Shown here: positions 34,495 to 43,502 of the stretch, in pieces
Layout: each line of letters opens with the position of its first letter
Numbering within the stretch: position 1 is the first letter of the stretch
NCBI RefSeq assembly: GCF_003751085.1
Contig: NZ_RJJY01000002.1
Coordinates: 1,674,001 to 1,738,000 of the forward strand
Direction: 5' to 3'
Origin: Micromonospora sp. Llam0
GTDB taxonomy: Bacteria; Actinomycetota; Actinomycetes; Mycobacteriales; Micromonosporaceae
Length of the DNA: 64,000 bases
Program-made: the position numbers and the translations under genes
The notes under the pieces: model-generated
The model's input: the letters and a program-made list of their open reading frames with translations, nothing else
What the model was told of the DNA's origin: nothing
Databases searched by the model: none

Positions 34495-35484
34495 ATGCAT
34501 GCGATCACCGTGCCGCAGCCCGGCGGGCCCGACGCCCTGGTCTGGGCCGAGGTGCCCGACCCGACCCCCTGCCCGGACGAGGTGATCGTCGACGTCGCCG
34601 CGACCGCCGTCAACCGGGCCGACCTGCTGCAACGCCAGGGGCACTACCCACCGCCGCCGGGCGCGTCGCCGTACCTCGGGTTGGAATGCTCCGGGGTGAT
34701 CAGCGCGGTCGGCGCGGACGTCTCCCACCACAAGGTCGGCGACCAGGTGTGCGCGCTGCTGGCCGGCGGCGGGTACGCCGAGCGGGTCGCCGTGCCCGCC
34801 GGGCAGCTGCTGCCGGTGCCGGCCGGGCTGAGTTTGGTCGACGCCGCCGCGCTGCCCGAGGTGGCCTGCACCGTCTGGTCGAACGTGGTCAAGCTCGCCG
34901 GGCTGCGGGCCGGCGAGTCGCTGCTGGTGCACGGCGGCGGCAGCGGGATCGGCACGTTCGCGATCCAGCTCGGTGCGGCGCTCGGCGCGACCGTGCTGAC
35001 CACCGCCCGCGCGGCCAAGCACGAACAGCTGCGGGCGCTCGGCGCCCACCACACGATCGACTACACCACGGAGGATTTCGTTGCCCGCGCCCGCGAGCTG
35101 ACCGGCGACGGTGACGGCGGGGTGGACGTGATCCTGGACATCATCGGCGGTGCCTACCTGGAGCGCAACGTGCGGACACTGGCCACCGGCGGCCGGTTGA
35201 CGATCATCGGGTTGCAGGGTGGACGAAGCGCCGAGCTGAACCTGGGTGCGCTGCTGGCGAAGCGGGCCACGATCTTCGCGACCGCGTTGCGGTCCCGGCC
35301 GCTCGCCGAGAAGGCGGAGATCGTCCGCCGGGTGCACGACCAGGTCTGGCCGCTGGTCGCCTCGGGTGCGATCCGCCCGGTCATCGACCGCCGGATGCCG
35401 ATGGCCCAGGCGGCGCAGGCGCACGGCATCGTCGAGAGCAGCGACCACCTTGGCAAGGTACTGCTGGTGACCGGGGAGAGCTAG
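34495..35484 (+). CDS. zinc-independent NAD(P)H:quinone oxidoreductase (PIG3/QOR type)
   Basis: A 329-residue medium-chain reductase. MHAITVPQPGGPDALVWAEV is the usual opening, YLGLECSGVISAVG follows, and SLLVHGGGSGIGTFAIQLG is the NAD(P)-binding glycine motif (GGGSGIG in place of the canonical GxGxxG). The catalytic zinc cysteines of alcohol dehydrogenases are absent, as in quinone reductases. ATG at 34495 chosen by family N-terminus. It converges on soxR with a 4-bp overlap. The neighbourhood (quinone reductase beside a redox-sensing SoxR) fits defence against redox-active compounds. Confidence 0.88.
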   Translation: MHAITVPQPGGPDALVWAEVPDPTPCPDEVIVDVAATAVNRADLLQRQGHYPPPPGASPYLGLECSGVISAVGADVSHHKVGDQVCALLAGGGYAERVAVPAGQLLPVPAGLSLVDAAALPEVACTVWSNVVKLAGLRAGESLLVHGGGSGIGTFAIQLGAALGATVLTTARAAKHEQLRALGAHHTIDYTTEDFVARARELTGDGDGGVDVILDIIGGAYLERNVRTLATGGRLTIIGLQGGRSAELNLGALLAKRATIFATALRSRPLAEKAEIVRRVHDQVWPLVASGAIRPVIDRRMPMAQAAQAHGIVESSDHLGKVLLVTGES

Positions 35485-35921
35485 CCGCCGTCGAGCAGGA
35501 TGCGCGGGCCGGGGCCGGCTGCGGCGAGCTGGTCGGCCGGGTTGTACAGCGTGCACGACCGCAGCGACAGGCAGCCGCAGCCGATGCAGCCGGTCAGGTC
35601 GTCGCGCAGCCGGGTGAGCAGCGCGATCCGCTCGTCCAGCCGGGCCTGCCAGCGCTGGGACAGCCGCGCCCAGTCGGCCTTCGTCGGGGTACGCGACTCA
35701 GGCAACTCGTCCAGCGCCTGGCGGATCTCGTCCAGCGGCACGCCGATCTGCTGGGCGATCCGGATGAACGCCACCCGGCGCAGCTCGGTGCGGTCGTACC
35801 GGCGCTGGTTGCCGCCGGTACGACCGGCCCGGATCAGCCCGATCCGCTCGTAGTACCGCAGCGCGGACGGTGCCACCCCGGACCGGGCGGCCAGATCGCC
35901 GATGGTCAGTGTCCGATCCAT
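35481..35921 (-). CDS. soxR: SoxR, redox-sensitive MerR-family activator
   Basis: A 146-residue dimeric regulator with an N-terminal MerR helix-turn-helix (LTIGDLAARSGVAPSALRYY). A dimerisation helix and the [2Fe-2S] cluster motif C112-x2-C115-x-C117-x5-C123 (CIGCGCLSLRSC) follow. In actinomycetes SoxR responds to redox-active metabolites rather than mainly superoxide. An 18-bp palindrome starts 15 bp upstream of its ATG, in the short gap shared with the divergent transketolase genes, so autoregulation and control of those genes are plausible. The last codons overlap the convergent quinone oxidoreductase by 4 bp. Confidence 0.93.
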   Translation of the reverse strand: MDRTLTIGDLAARSGVAPSALRYYERIGLIRAGRTGGNQRRYDRTELRRVAFIRIAQQIGVPLDEIRQALDELPESRTPTKADWARLSQRWQARLDERIALLTRLRDDLTGCIGCGCLSLRSCTLYNPADQLAAAGPGPRILLDGG

Positions 35922-35935
35922 CACAACACCCTTGA

Positions 35936-35953
35936 GTTGAAGTCAACTTCAAC
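35936..35953. promoter_or_regulatory. putative SoxR operator
   Basis: Perfect dyad gttgaagt-ca-acttcaac in the 47-bp gap between soxR and the divergent transketolase gene. Position, length (18 bp) and dyad form match MerR-family operators, which sit between the -35 and -10 elements. Binding by SoxR is inferred. Confidence 0.55.
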
Positions 35954-35968
35954 TTGCAGGGTAGGGGC

Positions 35969-36802
35969 ATGTCAGCCTTCATAGCCAGCCCGGTCGCGGC
36001 GCCGCACCCGCCGCCGACCCCCACCGGGTACGCGGCACTTCCACCGCCAACCCCCACCGGGTACGCCGCACTTCCGCCGCTGCTGCGCCGGATCACCGGC
36101 GACGAGAAACACGAGCCCAGCGCCAACTCGACGTTGGACGTGCTGTGGGTCCTCTACGACCGGATCCTGCGGATCAGCCCGCAGACCGTCGACGCCGCCG
36201 ACCGCGACCGGTTCCTGCTGTCCAAGGGGCACGGGCCGGCCGCCTACTACGCCGTACTCGCCGCGAAGGGGTTCATCCCCGACGCCTGGCTCGACGACCT
36301 GGCCGGGCCGGACAGCCCGCTCGGGCACCACCCGGACCGGCTGCTGGTGCCCGGGGTGGAGATCGGCTCCGGCTCGCTCGGGCACGGACTCGGCCTCGGC
36401 GTCGGCATGCTGCTCGGCCTGCGCGCCCAGGGCCTGACCTACCAGGCCGGCGGGGCCGGCGGGGCCGGTCGGGTCGGCGGAGCGCGGGTCTACGTCCTGG
36501 TCGGCGACGCCGAGCTCGACGAAGGGTCGAACCACGAGGCGATCGCGTACGCCGGCAGCCGGCAACTCGCCGAACTGACCGCCATCGTCGTCGACAACGA
36601 CTCAGCCACCCACGGCTGGCCCGGCGGGCTGGCCAGCCGGTTCAGCGTCAACGGCTGGACCACGACCACCGTCGACGGCCGCGACCACGAGGCACTGACC
36701 GCAGCGCTGACCGGACACGACGGCGTACGCCCGCACCTGGTGGTCGCCCGGACGCCGGCCAAGTACACCACCTCGGACGGCAAGGAGGACGGTCATGCGT
36801 GA
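35969..36802 (+). CDS. transketolase N-terminal subunit
   Basis: A 277-residue thiamine-diphosphate-binding half of a split transketolase. RFLLSKGHGPAAYYAVL, GSLGHGLGLGVGMLLG and YVLVGDAELDEGSNHEAI followed by IVVDND form the TPP/metal site. Near the N-terminus an 11-residue unit (PPPTPTGYAAL) is duplicated in tandem (33-nt period, about 36010-36075), an extension not expected in the family. A Gly/Ala-rich insertion follows QGLTYQA. The stop overlaps the partner subunit start by 8 bp, so the two halves are translationally coupled. The substrate may be a sugar phosphate or a specialised donor; split transketolases also occur in secondary metabolism. Confidence 0.85.
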   Translation: MSAFIASPVAAPHPPPTPTGYAALPPPTPTGYAALPPLLRRITGDEKHEPSANSTLDVLWVLYDRILRISPQTVDAADRDRFLLSKGHGPAAYYAVLAAKGFIPDAWLDDLAGPDSPLGHHPDRLLVPGVEIGSGSLGHGLGLGVGMLLGLRAQGLTYQAGGAGGAGRVGGARVYVLVGDAELDEGSNHEAIAYAGSRQLAELTAIVVDNDSATHGWPGGLASRFSVNGWTTTTVDGRDHEALTAALTGHDGVRPHLVVARTPAKYTTSDGKEDGHA

Positions 36803-37691
36803 CGCCTTCACCCGCGCCACCACCGGCCTGCTGGACGACGATCCGCGTACCGCGTTGGTGCTGGCCGACATCTCGGCCGACGCGTTCGCCCCGGCCGCCC
36901 GCCGGCACCCCGACCGGGTGCTCAACGTCGGCATCCGCGAACAGTTGATGATCGGCGTGGCCGGCGGGCTGGCGTTGACCGGGCTGCGGGCCATCGCCCA
37001 CTCCTACGCGCCGTTCCTGGTCGACCGGGCGTACGAGCAGATCAAGCTCGACCTCGACCATCAGGGCGTCGGCGCGGTGCTGGTCAGCGTCGGCGGTTCG
37101 TACGACGCGGCGGCGGAGGGCCGCACCCACATGTCCCCCGGTGACGTGGCGCTGCTGGACACGGCCGGACCGTGGACGGTGCACGTACCGGGCCATTCGG
37201 ACGAGGTCGCGCCGTTGCTGCGCGCGGCGGCCGGTCACGACGGTGCCGTCTACCTGCGGCTGGCCGCACGCGGCAACCGCAGCCGGCACGGTGACGGGGT
37301 GTCGGGCCGGCTGGTGACGGTGCGTCGGGGCAGCGGGGGAGCCCCGGTCGTCGTCGCGGTCGGCCCGATGCTCGACCCGACGTTGGACGCGGTCGCCGGG
37401 CTGGACGTGACGGTGGCGTACACGAACACGCCGCGCCCGTTCGACGTCACCGGCCTACGGATGCTCGCCGATCATCTCGATCCGGTGGTGGTGCTGGTCG
37501 AGCCGTACCTGGCCGGCACGTCCAGTCACCTGGTCGGCGCCGCGCTGGCGGACCGGCCGTACCGGCTGCTGTCGTTGGGCGTCGGCCGGGAGGACCTGCA
37601 CCGGTACGGCAGCGCGGCGGACCACGACCGCTGGCACGGGCTGGACCCGGCCGGGCTGCGACGCTCGGTCACCCGGTTCGTCACCGGCTGA
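36795..37691 (+). CDS. transketolase C-terminal subunit
   Basis: A 298-residue pyrimidine-binding half of the split transketolase. RVLNVGIREQLMIGVAGGLA contains the catalytic Glu, and AEGRTHMSPGDVALLDT is typical of the Pyr domain. A C-terminal transketolase domain (about 180-298) completes it. ATG at 36795 follows ggaggac and overlaps the N-subunit by 8 bp. The two chains should form an alpha2beta2 enzyme. Expressed with 35969-36802 from the promoter shared with soxR. Confidence 0.86.
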   Translation: MRDAFTRATTGLLDDDPRTALVLADISADAFAPAARRHPDRVLNVGIREQLMIGVAGGLALTGLRAIAHSYAPFLVDRAYEQIKLDLDHQGVGAVLVSVGGSYDAAAEGRTHMSPGDVALLDTAGPWTVHVPGHSDEVAPLLRAAAGHDGAVYLRLAARGNRSRHGDGVSGRLVTVRRGSGGAPVVVAVGPMLDPTLDAVAGLDVTVAYTNTPRPFDVTGLRMLADHLDPVVVLVEPYLAGTSSHLVGAALADRPYRLLSLGVGREDLHRYGSAADHDRWHGLDPAGLRRSVTRFVTG

Positions 37692-37749
37692 CCGGCATTC
37701 GTCAGCGGCTGCCCGGATTCGTTGGCAGCTGGGCGGGAGACGGCGGGGC

Positions 37750-38457
37750 TCAGGCGCCGGGGACGGCACGCCCCTGGCGCCGGGTCCGCTCCCGACCCAG
37801 GATCCACAGTGCCTCGACCCCGTCCTTCCAGGTGATCTTCTTGCCTTCCTCGCGGCCCCGGGCCCGGTAGGAGATCGGCACCTCGTACGGGCGGATCCGA
37901 CGGCGCAGCAGCTTGCCGGTGACCTCCGCCTCCATGCCGAACCCGCGCGAGCGCACGTCGAGTGAGCGGTACAACGACAGCGGCAGCAGCTTGAAGCAGG
38001 TCTCCAGGTCGCCGATGTAGGAGTTGAACATCACGTTCGCCGCCGTGGTCACGGCCTTGTTGCCCATCACGTACCAGAAGCTGTAGGCGCTGTGGCTGCC
38101 GAAGGTCCGGTTGCCGTAGACCACCGTGGCGCGGCCGTCCAGCACCGGCTCGAGCAGCTTCGGGATGTCCTGCGGGTCGTACTCGAGGTCCGCGTCGAGG
38201 ATCACCATGTAGTCACCCTCGGCGGAATCCACCGCAGTCTTGATCGCCGCGCCCTTGCCGGCGTTGCGCGGATGGGTGATCACCCGCAGCCGTGCGTCGT
38301 CGACGCTCTCCAGGATCGCACCGGTGCCGTCCCGGCTGCCGTCGTCGACGACCAGGAACTCGATCTCGCACGGATAGTCGACGGCGAGCGCCTGCTTGAG
38401 GGCATCGCCGACCCGCGCTTCCTCGTTGTAGACCGGCATGAGGATCGAGAGCTTCAC
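37750..38457 (-). CDS. family 2 glycosyltransferase (DPM1/polyprenol-phosphate type)
   Basis: A 235-residue cytoplasmic GT-A enzyme: SILMPVYNEEARVGDAL at the start, FLVVDDGSRDGTG for nucleotide binding, the DxD-like ILDADLEYDPQDIP, and GDLETCFKLLP near the acceptor site. This is the pattern of dolichol/polyprenol-phosphate mannosyl- or glucosyltransferases without membrane helices. It likely transfers a sugar from a nucleotide donor to a lipid phosphate. Monocistronic, convergent with the transketolase pair. Confidence 0.85.
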   Translation of the reverse strand: MKLSILMPVYNEEARVGDALKQALAVDYPCEIEFLVVDDGSRDGTGAILESVDDARLRVITHPRNAGKGAAIKTAVDSAEGDYMVILDADLEYDPQDIPKLLEPVLDGRATVVYGNRTFGSHSAYSFWYVMGNKAVTTAANVMFNSYIGDLETCFKLLPLSLYRSLDVRSRGFGMEAEVTGKLLRRRIRPYEVPISYRARGREEGKKITWKDGVEALWILGRERTRRQGRAVPGA

Positions 38458-38618
38458 GGTGGTCTCCGAATGAATACGGTGGCAGTGGACCTAGACTAGC
38501 CCAACCCGTCGGGGCGTACGGGCCCGGTGAGCCGCAGGTGCGCGCCCAGGTCGCCCGAAAGATTTTCGGCGGTGGTCGACTTCCACTCGGAGTAATGGTG
38601 GGCGGTAATCTCGCCCCC

Positions 38619-38795
38619 ATGGGCGAGAAAGATGATCTGCCGGGACCGAGGAGACGGCGGCCGCCGATCTGCCCGAAATGCCTCGGTGCCGGCAAGGCCT
38701 TCACCTTCGCCCTGATCAGTGGCCGCACCCGTGAGGTGTGGTTGAAGTGCTCGGCTTGTTCCGGGTCGATCCAGTCGCCGATCGCCGGTCCGTGA
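38619..38795 (+). CDS. small zinc-ribbon protein, 58 residues
   Basis: A tiny protein with two CxxC knuckles, CPKCLGAG and CSACSGS, separated by 28 residues, consistent with one bound zinc. ATG at 38619 is the start nearest the knuckles; an upstream in-frame start (38538) is open but weaker. No partner is evident. Function unknown. Confidence 0.5.
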   Translation: MGEKDDLPGPRRRRPPICPKCLGAGKAFTFALISGRTREVWLKCSACSGSIQSPIAGP

Positions 38796-38851
38796 CCGGC
38801 TGGCCGCCGGCCGCTACGCCTACGCGGCATGCCGGCGGCTGTTACCGCCAG

Positions 38852-39304
38852 TCAGGCGGCGGCACCGCTGCGGGCGTCCAACGGGCGGGCCAGGAACGCG
38901 TAGCCGAACAGGGCTTCGATGTGGCTGGCCCGAGCCGGGTCACCGGCCTTGATGAGGAACCGTTCCCGGATGCCGTCGACGGCGGTGACCGCCAGTTCGA
39001 CGATGCCGGCCCGCGCATCGGTGGTCCAGGTGACGTGGTCGAGGTGACGCAGTTCGCTGTTGAGGTGCAGCCGTAGCCGGCGCCACAGCAGCGTCTCCTG
39101 GGTCACCACCAGTCGCCGCCTGGTCAACAGGAGCAGGTAGTCACCCTGCATCGGCTGGTCGGGGCGTTGGCACCGGGTGACGAGCACGGTGCGTTCGTTG
39201 GGCGAGACACAGCGGCGGAACACCGGCATGTGCCGGCTGGTGGTCGAGATCGGGACGGCGGTCTCAGCCGCCGCCGGCAGGAACGTGCGGGAGAAGACGT
39301 CCAT
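38852..39304 (-). CDS. hypothetical PH-like protein, 150 residues
   Basis: Soluble protein with alternating strands (GDYLLLLTRRRLVVTQETLL, RLRLHLNSELRHLDHVTWTT), a pattern resembling bacterial PH-like domains that include the phrase L..T..RL.V....L. No membrane segment. ATG at 39304. Its neighbours (zinc ribbon, thiolase) give no functional clue. The family is not firmly recognised. Confidence 0.55.
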   Translation of the reverse strand: MDVFSRTFLPAAAETAVPISTTSRHMPVFRRCVSPNERTVLVTRCQRPDQPMQGDYLLLLTRRRLVVTQETLLWRRLRLHLNSELRHLDHVTWTTDARAGIVELAVTAVDGIRERFLIKAGDPARASHIEALFGYAFLARPLDARSGAAA

Positions 39305-39359
39305 GTCGTGTTAACGACACGTCAATACGCAATGACTCGGGGTGACGGCGAAATTTCAG

Positions 39360-40568
39360 CTACAGAATTTCCACGATGGTCGCGTTGGCCATCCCGCCGC
39401 CCTCGCACATCGTCTGCAGCCCGTACCGGATGCCGTTGGAGCGCATGTGGTGCAGCAGCGTGGTCATGATCCGGGCACCGCTGGCCCCGAGCGGATGACC
39501 GAGCGCGATCGCGCCGCCACGCGGGTTCAGCCGGGCCGGGTCAGCACCGGTCTCGGCCAGCCAGGCGAGCGGAACCGGCGCGAACGCCTCGTTGACCTCG
39601 TACACCCCGATGTCGGTCAGGTCGAGCCCGGACCGGCGCAACGCCTTCGCCGTCGCCGGGATCGGGGCGGTCAGCATCATCACCGGATCGTCACCGGCCA
39701 CCACCGCGGTGTGCACCCGCGCCAACGGCCGTACGCCGTGCGCCCGGGCCCACTCCGAGGTGGTCACCGCGAGCGCCGCCGCGCCGTCGGAGATCTGTGA
39801 CGCGGATCCGGCGGTCACCACCCCGTCGGCCCGGAACGGGGTGGCCAGCTCACCGAGCTTCGCCAGTGAGGTGTCCCGGCGGATGCCCTCGTCGGCACCG
39901 AACTTGTCGGCACCGGAGGCGGTCGCTGGCCGGCCCGCCGCGGCGTCGTCGGTGACCGGCACCGGCGCGATCTCGGCGTCGAACTCGCCGGCGTCCTGGG
40001 CGGCCGCCGCCCGCTGGTGGCTGGTCAGCGCGAACTCGTCCAGCGCGGTACGCGACAACCCCCAGCGCCGCGCGATCAGCTCGGCGCCGACCCCCTGGTT
40101 GAACGGAACGGGATCGTCCGCGACGACGCCGTCGACGCCCCGGTACCGGTCCCGCACCTGGTCGCCGAACGGCCGCCCGGCACCGGTACTGGCCCCCATC
40201 GGCACCCGGGTCATCGACTCCACGCCGCCGGCCACCACCAGGTCGGCCTGCCCGGAGATCACCGTGGCGGCCGCGAAATGCAGCGCCTGCTGGCTCGACC
40301 CGCACTGCCGGTCGACGGTGGTGCCGGGCACCGACTCCGGCCAGCCCGCCGCCAGTACGGCGTTGCGCCCGATGTTCCAGCTCTGGTCGCCCGACTGGAA
40401 CACGCAGCCCCAGACGACGTCGTCGACGTCGGCCGGTTCGAGGCCGGTCCGCTCGGCGAGCGCCCGCAGCACGTGGCTGGACAGTTCGACCGGGTGCACC
40501 GACGCCAGGGCGCCCTTGCGTCGCCCGATCGGGGTCCGGACCGCTCCGACGATGACCGCGTCCCTCAT
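39360..40568 (-). CDS. acetyl-CoA C-acyltransferase (thiolase)
   Basis: A 402-residue thiolase for claisen condensation or thiolytic cleavage of 3-ketoacyl-CoA. All catalytic residues are present: nucleophile C89 in VDRQCGSSQQA, H358 in GHPLGASGAR and C388 in MCEGGGMAN. Length matches the family. ATG at 40568 with MRDAVIVGAVRTPIGRRKGA, the classic opening. Monocistronic, divergent from the PH-domain gene at 40685. Likely in fatty-acid beta-oxidation. Confidence 0.93.
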   Translation of the reverse strand: MRDAVIVGAVRTPIGRRKGALASVHPVELSSHVLRALAERTGLEPADVDDVVWGCVFQSGDQSWNIGRNAVLAAGWPESVPGTTVDRQCGSSQQALHFAAATVISGQADLVVAGGVESMTRVPMGASTGAGRPFGDQVRDRYRGVDGVVADDPVPFNQGVGAELIARRWGLSRTALDEFALTSHQRAAAAQDAGEFDAEIAPVPVTDDAAAGRPATASGADKFGADEGIRRDTSLAKLGELATPFRADGVVTAGSASQISDGAAALAVTTSEWARAHGVRPLARVHTAVVAGDDPVMMLTAPIPATAKALRRSGLDLTDIGVYEVNEAFAPVPLAWLAETGADPARLNPRGGAIALGHPLGASGARIMTTLLHHMRSNGIRYGLQTMCEGGGMANATIVEIL

Positions 40569-40684
40569 GCCTACCTACTCCCGGGTAACTCTCGTTTCCC
40601 GAATCGTACGCCGCGACCCGCGCGACTGGCAGCCTCGACCAACGCGACTGGCATCGTCTGCCGGTGCACAGCCATCCTTGACCG

Positions 40685-41356
40685 GTGCACAGCGAACCCA
40701 CGGAGCTGACCTGGCGGGTCGCCGGCAAGATCCCGGCCGGCAAGATCGCGGTCGCCGTACTGATCGGCACCGCCGGCCTGCTCCTCGGCGACGGCGATCC
40801 GGTCCGGCTGGTCCTCGCGCTGCTGGCCGCCGCCGGCCTGGTCGGCTGGGCGGTGCGCGACCTGGTGGTGCCGGTACGGCTGACCGCCGGGCCGGACGGG
40901 GTCGGCGTCGTCACCGGTTTCGCCCGCCGGCACACCATCGCCTGGGACCGGATCGAGTCGATCAGCGTGGACCGCCGCGGCCACCGGGGCATCCGCAGCG
41001 AGTTGGTGGAGATCGACGCGGGCGACTCGCTCCACCTGATCGGCGGCAACGAGCTGGGTGGCGCCTCGCCGGACGAGGTCGCGGCGGCACTGCAGAGCCT
41101 GCGCCCGGCCGCGCCCGGACCGTCGTCAACCGGCGTGCACCAGGGCTATCCGGGCCACCGTGACCAGGATCAGGAACAGCAGCACGGCACCGGCACCGAC
41201 CGCCTGCACCACGGTCCGGTTCGTACGCGGAGCGTAGGCCAGGATCGCCCCGATCAACCCGCCGGTGATCAGACCGCCGAGGTGACCGGCGATCGACAGG
41301 CTGGACACGGTGAAGGTCAGGATCAGGTTGATCACCAGGATGCCGACCACCGCTGA
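40685..41356 (+). CDS. PH domain membrane protein with antisense 3' overlap
   Basis: The first about 150 residues form a two-helix membrane hairpin (IAVAVLIGTAGLLLGDGDPV, LALLAAAGLVGWAV) and a bacterial PH domain ending in ALQSLRPA. After that the frame stays open for another 75 codons of Gln/Asp/His-rich sequence that lies antisense to the rhomboid gene (41126-42064). Either the protein really has this low-complexity tail, or a stop was lost. GTG start at 40685. The overlap of 231 bp on opposite strands is unusual. Function unknown; such proteins are membrane-associated. Confidence 0.65.
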   Translation: MHSEPTELTWRVAGKIPAGKIAVAVLIGTAGLLLGDGDPVRLVLALLAAAGLVGWAVRDLVVPVRLTAGPDGVGVVTGFARRHTIAWDRIESISVDRRGHRGIRSELVEIDAGDSLHLIGGNELGGASPDEVAAALQSLRPAAPGPSSTGVHQGYPGHRDQDQEQQHGTGTDRLHHGPVRTRSVGQDRPDQPAGDQTAEVTGDRQAGHGEGQDQVDHQDADHR

Positions 41357-42064
41357 GGTGTCCCGCTTCAGCCGGCGTAGCACGATGAAGAACGCGGCGA
41401 ACAGGCCGAAGACCGCGGTGGATGCGCCGGCGGACAGCGCACCCGGGTCGACCAGGTAGGCCGCGACGTTGCCGCCGAGCCCGGCGATCAGATACAGCGC
41501 CAAGAACCGGGCCGGCCCGAGCACCGCCTCCAGGTTGCGGCCGAGCACCCACAGTGCCCACATGTTGAACAGCAGGTGCAGCAGCCCGTAGTGGATGAAC
41601 ATCGCGGTAATCAGCCGGTAGACGCCGCCGCCGTCGATGCCGACGAAGACGTCGCCGTACCCGGGCAGCGCCCCGGAGAGGACAGTGCCGTTGGGCCGGA
41701 CGGTGACGTCCGGGCCGATCACTCCGCCGAACGCGTGCAGCCGCCCGGCGGCCGAAAAAAGCCCGGCACCGAGCAGTGAGCCACCGCCGGAGATCGCCAC
41801 CCCGATCAGGGCGACGACCGCGTTGACGCCGATCAGGACCTTGGTGACGATGCCCTGTTGGCCGGCGGCACTGCCGCCGAAGGCAGTGCGCGCCGACCGC
41901 TGGGTCCGTCGCCCCTCGGCGACGCACTCCGGGCACTGGTGCCCGACCGCCGCGTCCCGCATGCAGTCAGGGCAGATCGGCCGCTCACACCGGGCGCACC
42001 GGACCCAGGTCTCCCGGGACGTGTGCCGGTAGCAGACCGGCACCGTCGGGGCCGGATCACTCAT
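41126..42064 (-). CDS. rhomboid family intramembrane serine protease
   Basis: A 312-residue membrane protease. An N-terminal B-box-like zinc finger (C11, H14, C23, C26, C31, C34, H42, C44, C47 region) precedes about six to seven membrane helices. The catalytic dyad is S215 in GASTAVFG and H261 in AGHLGGL, with N167 in HLLFNMWAL at the oxyanion site. ATG at 42064 (MSDPAPTVPV); GTG at 42067 is possible. It cleaves transmembrane substrates within the cytoplasmic membrane; the substrate is unknown. Its 3' end overlaps the PH-domain frame from the opposite strand. Confidence 0.92.
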   Translation of the reverse strand: MSDPAPTVPVCYRHTSRETWVRCARCERPICPDCMRDAAVGHQCPECVAEGRRTQRSARTAFGGSAAGQQGIVTKVLIGVNAVVALIGVAISGGGSLLGAGLFSAAGRLHAFGGVIGPDVTVRPNGTVLSGALPGYGDVFVGIDGGGVYRLITAMFIHYGLLHLLFNMWALWVLGRNLEAVLGPARFLALYLIAGLGGNVAAYLVDPGALSAGASTAVFGLFAAFFIVLRRLKRDTSAVVGILVINLILTFTVSSLSIAGHLGGLITGGLIGAILAYAPRTNRTVVQAVGAGAVLLFLILVTVARIALVHAG

Positions 42065-42186
42065 CACGCCACCTCACTGCGCCGGTGCCGACGACCCGCG
42101 CCGAGAGCCGGCAACCCCGGTGCTCGCTCATGAGCGCCAAGGTTACCCGGCGGGTTTCGCGGCGGCCGCCTCGTGACCGACCGGCT

Positions 42187-42714
<528 letters not shown>

Positions 42715-42834
42715 GGGTACTCCTCAGTTGTTGGTCAGTTCCATGCGGATCCTCCCATGTGCCCGATCCGGTCACACGGAGGCACCCGAAGGTGGAGGAT
42801 GACGGCGTAACGACGGCACAGGAGGTAGGCAGCG

Positions 42835-43467
42835 GTGTTGAGGATCTCCAGGCGCGCCAGGCGGCGGGATCTCGTCCGAGCGGAGCTCGGCGAGAGCCTA
42901 GATCATTTCATGCAGGCAGCGACGCACGCGGCCGGGGGCGTCGGGGCCACCGTCGGACCCCGGATCCACGCCGCCCGGGACGCGGTGGCACCCACCGCCG
43001 ACCGGGTACGCGGCTCCGCGTCCGAGGGCATGACCGCGACCATGGCCACGCTGGCGCCGCTGGCGGTGGCCGCCGCCGACGGGGCCCGCCAGGCCCGCCG
43101 GGCAACCAGGAAGGCGAAGACGAAGAACATGAAGAACATGAAGGCAGCGAAACGGACCGCGATGCCGGCGATGAAGGCGAAGCTCGCCTCGTCGAAGCGT
43201 GCCAAGCACAGCCGCCGCCGCTGGCCGATGATCGTCGGCGTGCTCGCGGCGGGAGCCGCGATCGGCACCATCGCGGTACGGCGTCGCCAGGCCGCCCAGT
43301 GGGAGGAGTACGACCCGGGTCAGGCGCTGGACACGATGCGGGCGGCCGGCAGTGCCACCCACGAGTCGGTCACGCCGATGCCGGCCGACGGCGGCAAGCC
43401 GCACGGCGACCCGATCTCCGCGATGGACAGCGACCCGACGACGACCGCCCGCAACGGGCGCGCCTGA
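42835..43467 (+). CDS. single-pass membrane hypothetical protein, Ala/Lys-rich
   Basis: A 210-residue protein with a helical N-terminal part (FMQAATHAAGGVGATVGPRI), a strongly basic patch with repeated KNMKNMK, one transmembrane helix (MIVGVLAAGAAIGTIAVRRR) and a polar tail. GTG at 42835 follows a good site aggaggtaggc. Such proteins are widespread in actinobacteria without assigned function; YtxH-like stress proteins have a similar layout. Likely anchored at the membrane with the basic patch in the cytoplasm. Confidence 0.65.
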   Translation: MLRISRRARRRDLVRAELGESLDHFMQAATHAAGGVGATVGPRIHAARDAVAPTADRVRGSASEGMTATMATLAPLAVAAADGARQARRATRKAKTKNMKNMKAAKRTAMPAMKAKLASSKRAKHSRRRWPMIVGVLAAGAAIGTIAVRRRQAAQWEEYDPGQALDTMRAAGSATHESVTPMPADGGKPHGDPISAMDSDPTTTARNGRA

Positions 43468-43502
43468 GTACCGGCGGTCGGACCGGCGCACGGTTGGCGG
43501 GT

